A DNA stretch of 31,784 nt, from contig JAJRVM010000088.1 in NCBI GenBank assembly GCA_024277285.1, positions 1 through 31,784 on the forward strand, read 5' to 3'. Both the position numbers and the translations under genes were made by a program. This document shows, piece after piece, positions 16,434 through 25,288 of the stretch; the stretch's first letter is position 1, and each line of letters starts with the position of its first letter. The notes beneath the pieces were generated by a model. The model was given only the letters and a program-made list of their open reading frames with translations, was not told the DNA's origin and did not search any database. This stretch comes from Planctomycetota bacterium. Lineage in GTDB: Bacteria; Planctomycetota; Planctomycetia; Pirellulales; Pirellulaceae.

Positions 16434-17960
16434 GTGAGAATACGCCAAGCTGTTTATGTGGCAGCGTTGCTCGGTTGGATGGCGAGCCTGGGATTTGCCG
16501 CGACGCCTGCCAAGTTGGCGCTGCAAGGGGGGCGGATCATTAGCGTGACCGGACCGGACATCGAGCAAGGGACGCTGCTCATGGAACACGGTAAGATCAC
16601 CGCCATCGGCAAGGATGTGAAGATCCCTTACGACGCCATGGTGGTCGACGTGGCCGGCAAGGTCTTGTTCCCTGGTATCTTCTCACCCCATACCTCGCAA
16701 GGGCTCGATCGTGCCAACGAGAACCTGTCGGTCGCCCCGTTTCTGGATGTTTATGATGCGATTGACCCATCGAAGATGAGTTTTGAAGACGCATTACGCG
16801 ACGGTGTGTTGGCGGTCCACATGATTCAAGGCAACAGTTGTGTCATCGGAGGACTCAGCCGGTTAGTCCACCCCATCGGGCTTACGCCGGACGAAATGAC
16901 GATCCAGGGATCAATCGCTCTGAAAATGTGCACGTCGCCAAAACCGCAGTCCGATCGCATGAGCCAGATGGCGTCGATGCGCGGAGCTTTTGTCGACTTG
17001 GACCAATACCTTGGCAATCTGGCCGAGAAACGGTACGAGGATGAGCTGAAGAAGGAGAAGAAGAAAATTGAGGTATCGCCTGACCAAGCACGCAAATTGG
17101 GCCGGAAGCTGATCCGGGATCAAGACTGTGACGACAAACATCGTAATCTCTTCAAGTTGACCCAGGGTCGGCTGGCGGCGTGGATCTACTGTGGTGCGGC
17201 CACGGACGTGGCGCCGGCCATCGCCATTGCCAAGGCAAACGGGTTCCTCGACAAGACCGTCTTCGTGCTCGGGACCGATGCGTATCGCGCCGTCAAAGAA
17301 CTCAAGGCAGTGAAGCGTCCGGTCGTGCTCAGCGAGACGCTGATGGACCAGCGCCGTGATCCCATCACAGGCGAATTGCAGGAGACGTTTGCTCCGAAAG
17401 TGATTCATGATGCGGGCTTGGTATTTGCGTTGCAACCCAACCGCACGGCATCGTTGGGCGAACGTTACCTCGGCTACCAAGCGGCACGTTGTGTGCGTCA
17501 CGGCATCCCACGTCGCAAGGCGCTGGCGGCGATCACGATCAATCCAGCACGTATGCTGGGCGTCGGAGATCGATTGGGTTCGTTGGAAGTGGGCAAAGAT
17601 GCGTATGTCGTTGTGCTAAGTGGCGATCCACTCGACTTCAACAGTTGGGTCGAGAAAGCATATGTGCGTGGCGTGTTGGCCTACGATCGTACCGAAGACG
17701 TGCGGCTGAAGAAACTGCTCGGACTGGAAAAGCGATTCCAAGACCTGGCGAAAAAGAAAGCCGACGCCGCGAAGAAGAAAGCGGCGAAGAAGAAGCCCGC
17801 GACGGCGAAAACAGCATCTCCCAAGCCAGCAGCCAAGAAGCCAGCTACGAAGAAGCCTGAGACCCAAAAGCCGGCGGCAAAGAAAGAAGCGGTGAAAGAA
17901 AAGGCGGCTCGCGACGCGGCGCCGCGGCGCGAGCCGGCAGGCAAAGAGGCGAAGCGGTGA
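16434..17960 (+). CDS. Secreted amidohydrolase-like protein with Lys/Ala/Pro tail (cluster gene 4)
   Basis: 508 aa from the GTG at 16434, selected because GGGAG lies 8 nt upstream and the protein then begins with a signal peptide (MRIRQAVYVAALLGWMASLGFAA). The N-terminal beta part is LALQGGRIISVTG, EQGTLLMEHGKITAIGKD, then VLFPGIFSPHTSQG: only the first His of HxH remains (H86), with S88 at the second position. No beta-5 or beta-6 ligand strand is obvious. A charged helical insert lies near EDELKKEKKKIE. The C-terminal strand DRLGSLEVGKDAYVVVLSGDPL is kept. The last ~70 residues (about 438-508) are an extreme Lys/Ala/Pro/Glu repeat (AAKKKPATAK, KKPATKKPE), reminiscent in composition of histone H1 tails but on an exported protein. 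The stop touches the next open frame as TGATG. Probably non-catalytic, with a polycationic anchor. Confidence 0.85.
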   Translation: MRIRQAVYVAALLGWMASLGFAATPAKLALQGGRIISVTGPDIEQGTLLMEHGKITAIGKDVKIPYDAMVVDVAGKVLFPGIFSPHTSQGLDRANENLSVAPFLDVYDAIDPSKMSFEDALRDGVLAVHMIQGNSCVIGGLSRLVHPIGLTPDEMTIQGSIALKMCTSPKPQSDRMSQMASMRGAFVDLDQYLGNLAEKRYEDELKKEKKKIEVSPDQARKLGRKLIRDQDCDDKHRNLFKLTQGRLAAWIYCGAATDVAPAIAIAKANGFLDKTVFVLGTDAYRAVKELKAVKRPVVLSETLMDQRRDPITGELQETFAPKVIHDAGLVFALQPNRTASLGERYLGYQAARCVRHGIPRRKALAAITINPARMLGVGDRLGSLEVGKDAYVVVLSGDPLDFNSWVEKAYVRGVLAYDRTEDVRLKKLLGLEKRFQDLAKKKADAAKKKAAKKKPATAKTASPKPAAKKPATKKPETQKPAAKKEAVKEKAARDAAPRREPAGKEAKR

Positions 17961-18037
17961 TGCGGCATCGTCGTTTCACGCTGGCAGCGCCGCCGAGTGT
18001 CGAGGAATCAGATCACGTTGGTTACCGAGGAGTGATG

Positions 18038-20821
18038 ATGCTTGCCAAGTCAGCTTTATTCACGTGCACTGCGATGCTGGCCCTCGGCTTGATGGCTCCT
18101 ACCGTTGCGCATGGTGGTTCACCAGAACGGGGTGACTCGTTTGCACTACGTGCTGGGCGCATTGTACCGGTTTCACTAGACCAGCCATGGGAGATCGAGA
18201 ATGGCGTGATGATTGTGCGCGACGGTCGTATTGTCGCGCTTGGCAAGGACTTGCACATACCGGTCGATTTGCCTCTTATTGAACTGCCGCATGCCACGGT
18301 CGTGCCTGGTTTCGTCGCGGCGGCATCCGACTTGGGTGGTGCGCATCGAGGGGACGAGTCGGTTGCGGCCGGTTATCGGGCGGTGGACGCGTTCGATCGT
18401 TACGGTGACTTTACGGCGACGCTGGCCAAGGGCGTAACGACGGTGCACGTGGGGCCCGGCAGTCACCGTTTGGTGACGGGTCAGGGGGCGGTGGTAAAAC
18501 TGGGTGGTCAAGCCGCTCAGCGCATCTTACGATCGGCGGCCGACTTGGCCGTGAATCTTGGCACCGCCAAACCGCCGCTCGATGTCACCTATTCGTTTCC
18601 GGCGTCGGCCGATGTGGCGATTCCGATGCCGGTGCGGCAAGGCCCGACTTCGCGAATCGGACAGTTTCTCGTGTTGGAAGCAGCCGTGCGAGAAGCTTTA
18701 GCTCCATCCTCGTCGGACGAAACGGATATCCACCGCGCGGCATTGGCGCGCGTCTGGAAGCAGAACGCAACGTTACGTATTTCGGCGCAACGCGCCGCCG
18801 ACGTGTTGGCCAGCATCGCGTATTTGAAGAAGGTCCAGCACGTTGGCTATCTGGTGGGAGCGGCGGAGGCGGACCGTGTTGCGGACGTGGTTCGGCAATC
18901 GGGGTTACCGCTGGTAATTCGACCAGGACACCGATTTGCGGCAGCTGGTGGTGATGTGGGAGTTGACCCCGCTGCGGTTCCCACCCGCGCATGCGACTAT
19001 CGGGCGTTGCAGGGCGTGGACCTGGCACTCGCTCCGGCGCCGGGCGTCGATTTGGGTAACTTGCGGACGATCGCTGTGCTTGCCAGTCGGCATGGTTTGG
19101 GGGAGCGACGGGCCTTCGAGGCGATCACGCGCGTGCCGGCGGAAGTACTTGGCGTCGGCGATCGCGTGGGTAGCCTGGATCCTGGCAAGGACGCCGATTT
19201 TCTGGTGCTGACGGGCCGACCGTTAGACGTTGAAACTCGCGTTCGCCGTGTGTTTGTGCAGGGCAACTGCGTATACGAAACGCCGCCATCGAGTGCCTTG
19301 GTCATTCAAGCCGGTACCGTTTGGGCGACGCCCGACCGGCAGATTGCAAATGGCGAAATCTTGATCGAGCAAGGCAAGATCGTGGCGGTGGGACGGAGCG
19401 TCCCACATCCACCGTTGGCACAGGTGATCGATGTTCGGCCTGACGGGTTCGTCACGCCTGGTTTGATCGATGGATTCAGCCACCTTGGGCTGGAAGGTGA
19501 TAAGACCAGCGTGGACAATTCGATTCGGTTATCGAAGCTCGTGGGAGCGGCTGATATTACCGATATGCGTGTCTGTCGCGCGGGAGTGACAACGGTGTTG
19601 GTTGCACCTTATGCGGTCGCTTCGGCCGGTGCGCCGGTGGCGGCGATCAAGACCGCTGGCAAGGATCGCATGCAGCGAGTGATCAACGATCCCGCAGCCG
19701 TGCTGTTTGACGTCAGTCGCGTTGATCCGTTGGCGATTCCGGAAACGCTTGGCAAATCGTTAGCGGCCGGTAAGAAGTACATGGACGCTTGGGCGAAATA
19801 CGACAAGGCGCTCAAGGAGTTCCTTGATAAGAAGAAAAAGGGCGCGCAATCAGGCGGCGAGCAGAAGAAGAAGGAAGAAGAGACGAAAGAGTCGAAGGAG
19901 CCCGATCCGGTGACGGGGACGTGGGCGGTCGTCGTGCGCGGAACGCCCCTCGGCGATGCGGTGACGATGACCTTGGAGTTGCAGTTGCTGAACACGGTTC
20001 TGCACGGTCGTATTCTCGAATCAAGTGTTGGGGCTACCGGTACGTTGACCGGTACGGTCATCGGTACTCATCTGTCGGCCGAGGCGACGATCGTTGGTGC
20101 GGACGTGCCAGGTCCGATTCGGATGGAGGCCGATCTGACCGGCGAAGACCGTTTCCGTGGTACGGTTGGCGTGCAAGGAGCGTGGTTTCCGCTAGAGGGC
20201 AAGCGGACGGACAAGAACCCGGTTGAGATCACGGTCACTCGGCGTCGGCTGCGAGGCAAGGATGGCCGACCGTTGCCTCCGAAGCGTGATCTCGCTCAGG
20301 AACCGATCAAGGCGCTACTGGAAAAGAAGATACCGGCGGTGGTTAAGGTCACGTCTGCCGCGCAGATTCGTGAAGTGCTGGATCTGCTGGTCGAGAAACA
20401 CAAGTTGGCGGTCACGCTGCTGGGCGCCGAAGGAGCATCGGTGCATGTGCAACGTCTTGCCGACAAGAAGATTGCGGTCATCGTACCCCCTGCGATGGTG
20501 CGCAAACGTAAGCACGTCGACTACGTCGAAGCGGACGAATTGGCGCGCGGTGGTGTTCCCGTCGTGTTTCAAAGCAACATGGAAGATGGTGCTCGGCATC
20601 TGCCAACGGTGGTGCTGCATGCCGTCTTGAATGGACTTGATGCTGAAAAGGCGCTGGCGGCGATGACGATTGATGCGGCGCGCGCGTACAAGATCGACGA
20701 TCGCGTCGGCTCGATCGAACCGGGCAAAGACGCGGATATCGTGATTTTCAATGGCCATCCGTTCAGGGATGCTGGACAGGTGTTACGAGTGGTTGTGAGT
20801 GGACAGGAGGTGCGGCAATGA
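18038..20821 (+). CDS. Secreted double amidohydrolase-like fusion with inserted beta domain (cluster gene 5)
   Basis: About 927 aa. The start is placed at ATG 18038 because GAGGAG lies 5 nt upstream and a signal peptide follows (MLAKSALFTCTAMLALGLMAPTVAHG). ATG 18035 is almost equivalent, and ATG 17960, touching the gene 4 stop, is possible. Module 1 (about 35-420) has VPGFVAAASD at the HxH site (A96, D98) and ends with DRVGSLDPGKDADFLVLTG. Module 2 (about 424-927) has PGLIDGFSHL, keeping only the second His (H482, with F480 at the first). Module 2 is interrupted by a Lys/Glu-rich helix (about 575-620) and then a ~120-residue beta domain (about 622-740) starting DPVTGTWAVVV, with alternating strands such as LHGRILESS and GTLTGTVIGT. 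It ends DRVGSIEPGKDADIVIFNG. Its stop overlaps gene 6 by 4 nt (ATGA). Neither module looks catalytic. Confidence 0.86.
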   Translation: MLAKSALFTCTAMLALGLMAPTVAHGGSPERGDSFALRAGRIVPVSLDQPWEIENGVMIVRDGRIVALGKDLHIPVDLPLIELPHATVVPGFVAAASDLGGAHRGDESVAAGYRAVDAFDRYGDFTATLAKGVTTVHVGPGSHRLVTGQGAVVKLGGQAAQRILRSAADLAVNLGTAKPPLDVTYSFPASADVAIPMPVRQGPTSRIGQFLVLEAAVREALAPSSSDETDIHRAALARVWKQNATLRISAQRAADVLASIAYLKKVQHVGYLVGAAEADRVADVVRQSGLPLVIRPGHRFAAAGGDVGVDPAAVPTRACDYRALQGVDLALAPAPGVDLGNLRTIAVLASRHGLGERRAFEAITRVPAEVLGVGDRVGSLDPGKDADFLVLTGRPLDVETRVRRVFVQGNCVYETPPSSALVIQAGTVWATPDRQIANGEILIEQGKIVAVGRSVPHPPLAQVIDVRPDGFVTPGLIDGFSHLGLEGDKTSVDNSIRLSKLVGAADITDMRVCRAGVTTVLVAPYAVASAGAPVAAIKTAGKDRMQRVINDPAAVLFDVSRVDPLAIPETLGKSLAAGKKYMDAWAKYDKALKEFLDKKKKGAQSGGEQKKKEEETKESKEPDPVTGTWAVVVRGTPLGDAVTMTLELQLLNTVLHGRILESSVGATGTLTGTVIGTHLSAEATIVGADVPGPIRMEADLTGEDRFRGTVGVQGAWFPLEGKRTDKNPVEITVTRRRLRGKDGRPLPPKRDLAQEPIKALLEKKIPAVVKVTSAAQIREVLDLLVEKHKLAVTLLGAEGASVHVQRLADKKIAVIVPPAMVRKRKHVDYVEADELARGGVPVVFQSNMEDGARHLPTVVLHAVLNGLDAEKALAAMTIDAARAYKIDDRVGSIEPGKDADIVIFNGHPFRDAGQVLRVVVSGQEVRQ

Positions 20822-22113
20822 CGGTGCAACGAGTGCTGATAATACAAAGCATATTGCGTGGAAGACCCGTATCGACATTGACGCTTGTGTTGGCGCTGCT
20901 AGTCGGCCTGGCAGCAATTCCCCGCGCGTGCGCCGAACGTCCCAAACCGGTGCCCATGGCATTTCGGGTTGGCAAGGTCGTGACCATGGATGCGAATAAC
21001 CGTGTTATCAACAATGCTGTCGTGTTGATCGCCGACGGCAAGATTCAACGTCTTGGCACCGCGCGCGAGATCGAGGTGCCAGCCGGTTATCAGTTGATTG
21101 ACCGGCCTGAATTGTGGTTGGTGCCGGGGCTGATCGATCCCCATAACCACAGCGCCGGCGCGATGGCTGATTTGCACGACTATGTGTATCTTACGAACCC
21201 TGGATTGCGCACGGTGGAGGCGTTGGAGCCGGAGAGTGAGAATAACCGCCGCGCGGTGGCAGGCGGTGTGACGACCGTGCTGATGTTGCCAGGCAGCGGC
21301 AATAATCTGAGTGGGTTCGGGACGTTGACCAAGCTGGGAGGCCGCACGGTCGACGAAATGTTGATCAAGATGATGGGGTGTTTGAAGATTGCACAGGCAG
21401 GGAACCCGGAGCGATATTGGTATGGAGTCAGTCGCACGTTCATGTACTACAATCTGCGTCAGACGCTCGAAAAGGCACTGGCCTATCATCAGGCGTGGGA
21501 ACAGTTTGAAAAGGGCGAGACTAAGAAGCAGCCTGAGTTCGATCTTTTCTGGAACGACTTTCGCAATGTGTTCCGGCGCGAGACGATCGCCTTGGTACAT
21601 ACGCAGCAGTACCAGGTTGTCATGTCAACACTCGATATGCTGGCCAAAAAACTGAAACTTCGCGTCGTGTTGGGCCACAGCACGTTTGATGGTTACAAGA
21701 CAGCGCCCTTAGTGGTTGCCCAAGGCGATGTTTACACTTCAAACGGTCCACGACAGATCCATTTCGATCGGCAGCAACGCAAGATCATGGGCAACGCAGC
21801 GCGGTGGTGGCAGGGAGGTGTACGCAAGCTGGGTGTCAATACGGATGCCGGTGTGTTGCCGCAAGAAGAGGTTTCCTATCAAGCCGCGATCGCATGTTAT
21901 TTCGGCTGGGAACCGTATGCGGCGCTGCGGAGCTTGACGCGCATCGCTGCCGAAACACTCATGATCGAGGACCGAGTTGGGTCCATTGAACCAGGAAAAG
22001 ATGCCGATTTGGGGCTCTGGACGGGCGACCCCGTCGACCCTCGGTCGTCGTGCGAAATGACCGTGATCAACGGCCGTGTCGAATACGACGCGAAAGAGGG
22101 CCGGCGGTTCTGA
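20818..22113 (+). CDS. Secreted amidohydrolase with complete metal site (cluster gene 6)
   Basis: 431 aa, with an ATG overlapping the stop of gene 5. A signal peptide is seen at STLTLVLALLVGLAAIPRACAE. This is the only member with all the expected amidohydrolase ligands: PGLIDPHNH (H109, H111), IALVHTQQYQ (H261), VVLGHSTFDGYK (H287) and VNTDAGVLPQE (D343). The fold resembles the imidazolonepropionase-like / prolidase-type amidohydrolases, which hydrolyse cyclic amides or imidodipeptides with one or two metal ions. The C-terminal strand is DRVGSIEPGKDADLGLWTGDPVDP. There is no Lys-rich insert beyond a short EKGETKKQPE. Position in the cluster and 4-nt coupling to gene 5 suggest it is made together with the degenerate paralogues and may be the catalytic subunit of a periplasmic assembly. 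The substrate cannot be deduced. Confidence 0.9.
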   Translation: MTVQRVLIIQSILRGRPVSTLTLVLALLVGLAAIPRACAERPKPVPMAFRVGKVVTMDANNRVINNAVVLIADGKIQRLGTAREIEVPAGYQLIDRPELWLVPGLIDPHNHSAGAMADLHDYVYLTNPGLRTVEALEPESENNRRAVAGGVTTVLMLPGSGNNLSGFGTLTKLGGRTVDEMLIKMMGCLKIAQAGNPERYWYGVSRTFMYYNLRQTLEKALAYHQAWEQFEKGETKKQPEFDLFWNDFRNVFRRETIALVHTQQYQVVMSTLDMLAKKLKLRVVLGHSTFDGYKTAPLVVAQGDVYTSNGPRQIHFDRQQRKIMGNAARWWQGGVRKLGVNTDAGVLPQEEVSYQAAIACYFGWEPYAALRSLTRIAAETLMIEDRVGSIEPGKDADLGLWTGDPVDPRSSCEMTVINGRVEYDAKEGRRF

Positions 22114-22195
22114 ACGCGGTAGCTGAAACCGCCAGGATGCAGCGGGTTGGATGGCGAGTTAGATGATCGACTGAAAGTGCGGCTGAGCCCCAGAC

Positions 22196-22224
22196 GGGCC
22201 CAGTTACGAAGGGCCCAGTTACGA
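22196..22224 (+). repeat. 14-bp direct repeat with 15-bp period in the leader of cluster gene 7
   Basis: gggcccagttacga occurs at 22196-22209 and 22211-22224. It lies in the 138-nt gap between genes 6 and 7, 28 nt upstream of the start codon, where it could influence initiation or be a neutral duplication. Confidence 0.85.
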
Positions 22225-22251
22225 CGGTTAAACCAGGTATGGGGAACTGCG

Positions 22252-23661
22252 ATGTCGAGTTCTTTTCGAGGCGTGTTGTTCTGCGGCGTGGCGCTGGTCG
22301 TCGCGTCCGCGGCGCGCGCTCAAGATACCGAGCAAGAGAAGTTTGTTGTGATCAAGGCGGGGCGCGTGATCACGATGGCGGGACCCGAACTGCGGAATGT
22401 CGACATCTTGCTGGTGGACGGCAAGGTGAGGTTGGTTGGGACGGGGCTTGCTTATCCGAAGGCCGCCAAGGTGATTGATGCGCGGCAGCAGTTGGTGATG
22501 CCTGGCATGATCCACCCTCACACACGCTGGCAACTACCGGCGCATAGTCGGTCGGGCGTGCATGGTGACCGGTCGGCAGGCAAGGAAGTGACTTTGTCGG
22601 AGATCGATTTTCAACCGTTCCTGAAGGCCGGTTTTACGACGGTCGGTTTCTATCCCACGGGGATGGGGATCCCGGGGGTTTGCGCTGTTTATCGAGTGGC
22701 CGGCACGGACGACGATCGCACGCTTGGCGAGGGCTATTTGCGGATCACGATGGCGTCAACGGGACGCGACAAGAAGGTGTTGCGAGATGCCGTAAAGAAG
22801 GCTCGGCTGGAGATTGCGAAGGTCGAAAAGGCACGCAAGGAGTGGGACGAGAAGCAAAAGCAGAAGAAGGCGAAGGCAGAGGCGGCCCGGAAGACGGCAA
22901 CCAAGAAGACGGCTGCCGAGCAAGGGAAGAAAGAGGTTCCGAAGAAGGAACAATCAGACTCGCCGGAAAAGAAGCTGCCGCCGAGCATGACGGCGAAAAA
23001 GGATGGCAAGTCGGAGAGTGAGAAAACCAAGAAGAGCGACGCTGATGCGGCCGCGTCCAAGAAGCCTGACGTGTTCGTACCGCCGAAGATCGATCCGGCG
23101 GTAATGCCGTTGGTACGCTGGATCCGCGACAAGAAAGGGCCACCGCTGCTGTACGAACTGCGCAGTGCGGGTAACTATTTGCATTTACAGGACGTGTTGA
23201 AGCAGGCGAAAGAGTTACCGCAGTCCGCGATCTGCGTGACCGATAGTACTCGCTCGAATATGCACTATGTTTTGAAGGACTTGGGCAAACGCCGGACCAT
23301 GGTGTTGTTGCCGACCGGTATCGGTACTCTGCCCAGTACGGCAACGCGTGTGAATCTGGCAGCCGAGTTGGTGTTGGCCGGCTGTGAGATTGCGTTGATG
23401 CCGAAACGTGATTCGGAGTCGGAGCTGGCAAGATTTCGCACGCAGTTGGCTGACCTGGTGCGTGCGGGTGTTCCACGTGGCGAGGTGTTGCAAGCAGTCA
23501 CTCTGCGACCGGCCAAGATGTTGGGCATCGACAAGCTAGTTGGTTCGATCGAGAAGGGTAAGTCAGCGGATTTGATTTTCCTTGACGGCGATCCGTTGGC
23601 TCCGGGCAGCACGGTACAACGTGTCATGGTTTCGGGGGAATTCGTATGGGAGGCAGAGTAA
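22252..23661 (+). CDS. Secreted amidohydrolase-like protein with Lys/Glu-rich insert (cluster gene 7)
   Basis: 469 aa from ATG 22252; the open frame extends upstream to 22147, but GGGGA 7 nt before this ATG and the immediate signal peptide (SSSFRGVLFCGVALVVASAARAQ, cut near residue 24) decide the start. The N-terminal beta part is VIKAGRVITMAG, DILLVDGKVRLVG, then VMPGMIHPHTRW: the first His is kept (H90) but the second is Arg (R92), and the usual Asp before them is His. Residues about 178-277 are an extreme Lys/Glu/Ala stretch (EKARKEWDEKQKQKKAKAEAA, shortened here), probably a long charged helix. The beta-5 equivalent PLLYELRSAGNY has no His. The C-terminal strand DKLVGSIEKGKSADLIFLDGDPL is intact. 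It overlaps or abuts gene 8. Probably non-catalytic. Confidence 0.86.
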   Translation: MSSSFRGVLFCGVALVVASAARAQDTEQEKFVVIKAGRVITMAGPELRNVDILLVDGKVRLVGTGLAYPKAAKVIDARQQLVMPGMIHPHTRWQLPAHSRSGVHGDRSAGKEVTLSEIDFQPFLKAGFTTVGFYPTGMGIPGVCAVYRVAGTDDDRTLGEGYLRITMASTGRDKKVLRDAVKKARLEIAKVEKARKEWDEKQKQKKAKAEAARKTATKKTAAEQGKKEVPKKEQSDSPEKKLPPSMTAKKDGKSESEKTKKSDADAAASKKPDVFVPPKIDPAVMPLVRWIRDKKGPPLLYELRSAGNYLHLQDVLKQAKELPQSAICVTDSTRSNMHYVLKDLGKRRTMVLLPTGIGTLPSTATRVNLAAELVLAGCEIALMPKRDSESELARFRTQLADLVRAGVPRGEVLQAVTLRPAKMLGIDKLVGSIEKGKSADLIFLDGDPLAPGSTVQRVMVSGEFVWEAE

Positions 23662-23666
23662 CCACC

Positions 23667-25055
23667 ATGTCGCGTCGAATACTCCACTTACCTCTGGCGG
23701 TCCTTGCGGTGGTCGCGGTGGCGAACACGCTGGATCCGAGCATGGCTGCCGCGCAGTCGGATATGCAGCCACCTCGACCTTATCAACGCACGGCACGTTC
23801 CGCGTCGACACCGAAACCGACCGTGTCGTCCGCGAAGCAACAGCCCGTCGTCGACAAACCGGATGACCGGTACTTTGCAGTCACGGGCGCGACGGTCCAT
23901 ACGATCGGTGGCCATACGATCCGTGGGCTGATACTGGAAGACGCCACCGTGCTTTGCAAGAATGGCAAGATTATGGCGATCGGCAACGACGTGGTGATCC
24001 CCGAAAAGGCGGAAGTCCTGGATGCGCGCGGGTACCAAATGTATCCAGGACTGGTGGCCGTCAACAGCAGTGGGATTCTTGGCGCGGAGCCACCAGACGA
24101 CAATACCGACCCATTTGGTTTGTACATGACACTCGGCCTGGCAGGTGGCGTGACCACGGCTGTTACCGGTAACTCGGCGGCAAAACTGACGTTCGGAACG
24201 TTGGAAGCGCATCTGCTTAAACGGGATCTTTTCTACACACTCACCTACAGCCGACGTTCGCCGAGTGGTCGGGCGAAATTTCGCGCGATGATGGACCGCG
24301 TGCTGCAATACACGCGAGATGTACAGGCGTATGAAGAACAGAAAAAGAAGGATCCGAAGGCGAAAGAGCCGGACAAGTCATGGCTCAAGGGCGACTATTC
24401 AAACGCGTTGAAGTTGATCAAGCACGAAAAAGTGGCACGCGCCACGGCGTCCGGCGCGCAGGACCTGCGCGATTTAGCGCAGCTGGCTCAGCATTACGGA
24501 TTTTCATTGGTGGTGAACGGAGCTACCGAGGCATGGACCGTGGCGCCGGAACTGGCACGTGGGGGAGTGCGCGTGGTGATCACGCCACGAACGCGGCAGG
24601 ACCCTGACGAGCGTTTGAATCGTGCGAACGGGTCGTCGATCGAGAACGCGCGTATCCTGCATGGCCACGGTGTGATGTTGGCGATCCTGCCGTTGAGTAC
24701 GCGCATTTCGATGAGCGGGCTTGCGGGACGGGACTTAATGCACCTGCCGATGGAAGCGGCGTTTGCCGTGCGCGGCGGATTGCCCCAAGACGCGGCGATT
24801 CGCGCCATTACGCTTGATGCCGCGCGGATCCTTGGCGTCGCGCACCGCGTTGGCTCGATCGAGGTGGGGAAGGACGCCGACTTTGCGATCGTTGACGGTG
24901 AATTGCTACACTACATGACCATGGTACGATGGACCATTGTCAATGGACGGATCGCCTACGACAAGCAAAAAGATAGCCTGTTGGATCACATTCGTCCCGG
25001 TGGCGACCGTGACGCTCCGCCACCGGCCGATTATTGGCCTCGTTCACTCAAGTAG
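23667..25055 (+). CDS. Secreted amidohydrolase-like protein lacking metal ligands (cluster gene 8)
   Basis: About 462 aa if started at ATG 23667, just after the gene 7 stop; an in-frame ATG at 23646 would overlap gene 7. The later start gives a cleaner signal peptide (MSRRILHLPLAVLAVVAVAN, cleavage near AAAQ at 30), while GGGAGG at about 23648 is rather far, so the start is uncertain. A Pro/Thr/Ser linker precedes the domain. The N-terminal beta part is FAVTGATVHTIGG, VLCKNGKIMAIGND, then MYPGLVAVNSSG: N133 and S135 replace HxH. Later strands read RATASGAQDL and SLVVNGATEAW, lacking the beta-5 and beta-6 histidines. A KKKDPKAKEPDK stretch sits where the other members have Lys-rich inserts. 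The C-terminal strand HRVGSIEVGKDADFAIVDG is kept. Last gene of the cluster; probably non-catalytic. Confidence 0.85.
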   Translation: MSRRILHLPLAVLAVVAVANTLDPSMAAAQSDMQPPRPYQRTARSASTPKPTVSSAKQQPVVDKPDDRYFAVTGATVHTIGGHTIRGLILEDATVLCKNGKIMAIGNDVVIPEKAEVLDARGYQMYPGLVAVNSSGILGAEPPDDNTDPFGLYMTLGLAGGVTTAVTGNSAAKLTFGTLEAHLLKRDLFYTLTYSRRSPSGRAKFRAMMDRVLQYTRDVQAYEEQKKKDPKAKEPDKSWLKGDYSNALKLIKHEKVARATASGAQDLRDLAQLAQHYGFSLVVNGATEAWTVAPELARGGVRVVITPRTRQDPDERLNRANGSSIENARILHGHGVMLAILPLSTRISMSGLAGRDLMHLPMEAAFAVRGGLPQDAAIRAITLDAARILGVAHRVGSIEVGKDADFAIVDGELLHYMTMVRWTIVNGRIAYDKQKDSLLDHIRPGGDRDAPPPADYWPRSLK

Positions 25056-25104
25056 ATCGCTCCTAATCGTTCACGGCCCTTGGCCGCGAACGCCTACCTG
25101 CGCT

Positions 25105-25258
25105 CGAACACGGGTCGACGTTGCCTTGCCTCAACGCAATCCATCGATCGCTATTCTTTGCCCATCCTATTCACTGCCCTTTGCTGCCGTCTCGTTCATG
25201 GACGGCGGCGTCGTGGTTCTCCTTGGAGGGCGAAGAAAATGACGGGCAAAAAAAGTGC
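25105..25258 (+). repeat. ~155-bp structured repeat, copy A
   Basis: Resembles copy B at 29356-29511 along its full length, with blocks such as cgctattctttgccc, ctttgctgcc and ttggagggc shared. An outer stem ttctttgccc (25154-25163) can pair with gggcgaagaa (25228-25237), using one wobble. It lies between the convergent ends of the amidohydrolase-like cluster and the chemoreceptor gene, so it may help end transcription. No credible start codon opens the conserved frame. Confidence 0.75.
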
Positions 25259-25288
25259 ACGGAGCATGCGCATCAGGTTGTGAAACAA

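Noticed and set aside
16911..17501. 196-aa minus-strand frame inside cluster gene 4
   Set aside because: Antisense shadow; the plus strand has the amidohydrolase-like signature and signal peptide.
17740..17960. Histone H1-like DNA-binding domain in the Lys/Ala/Pro tail of cluster gene 4
   Set aside because: The protein has a signal peptide, so chromosomal binding is unlikely; similarity is compositional only.
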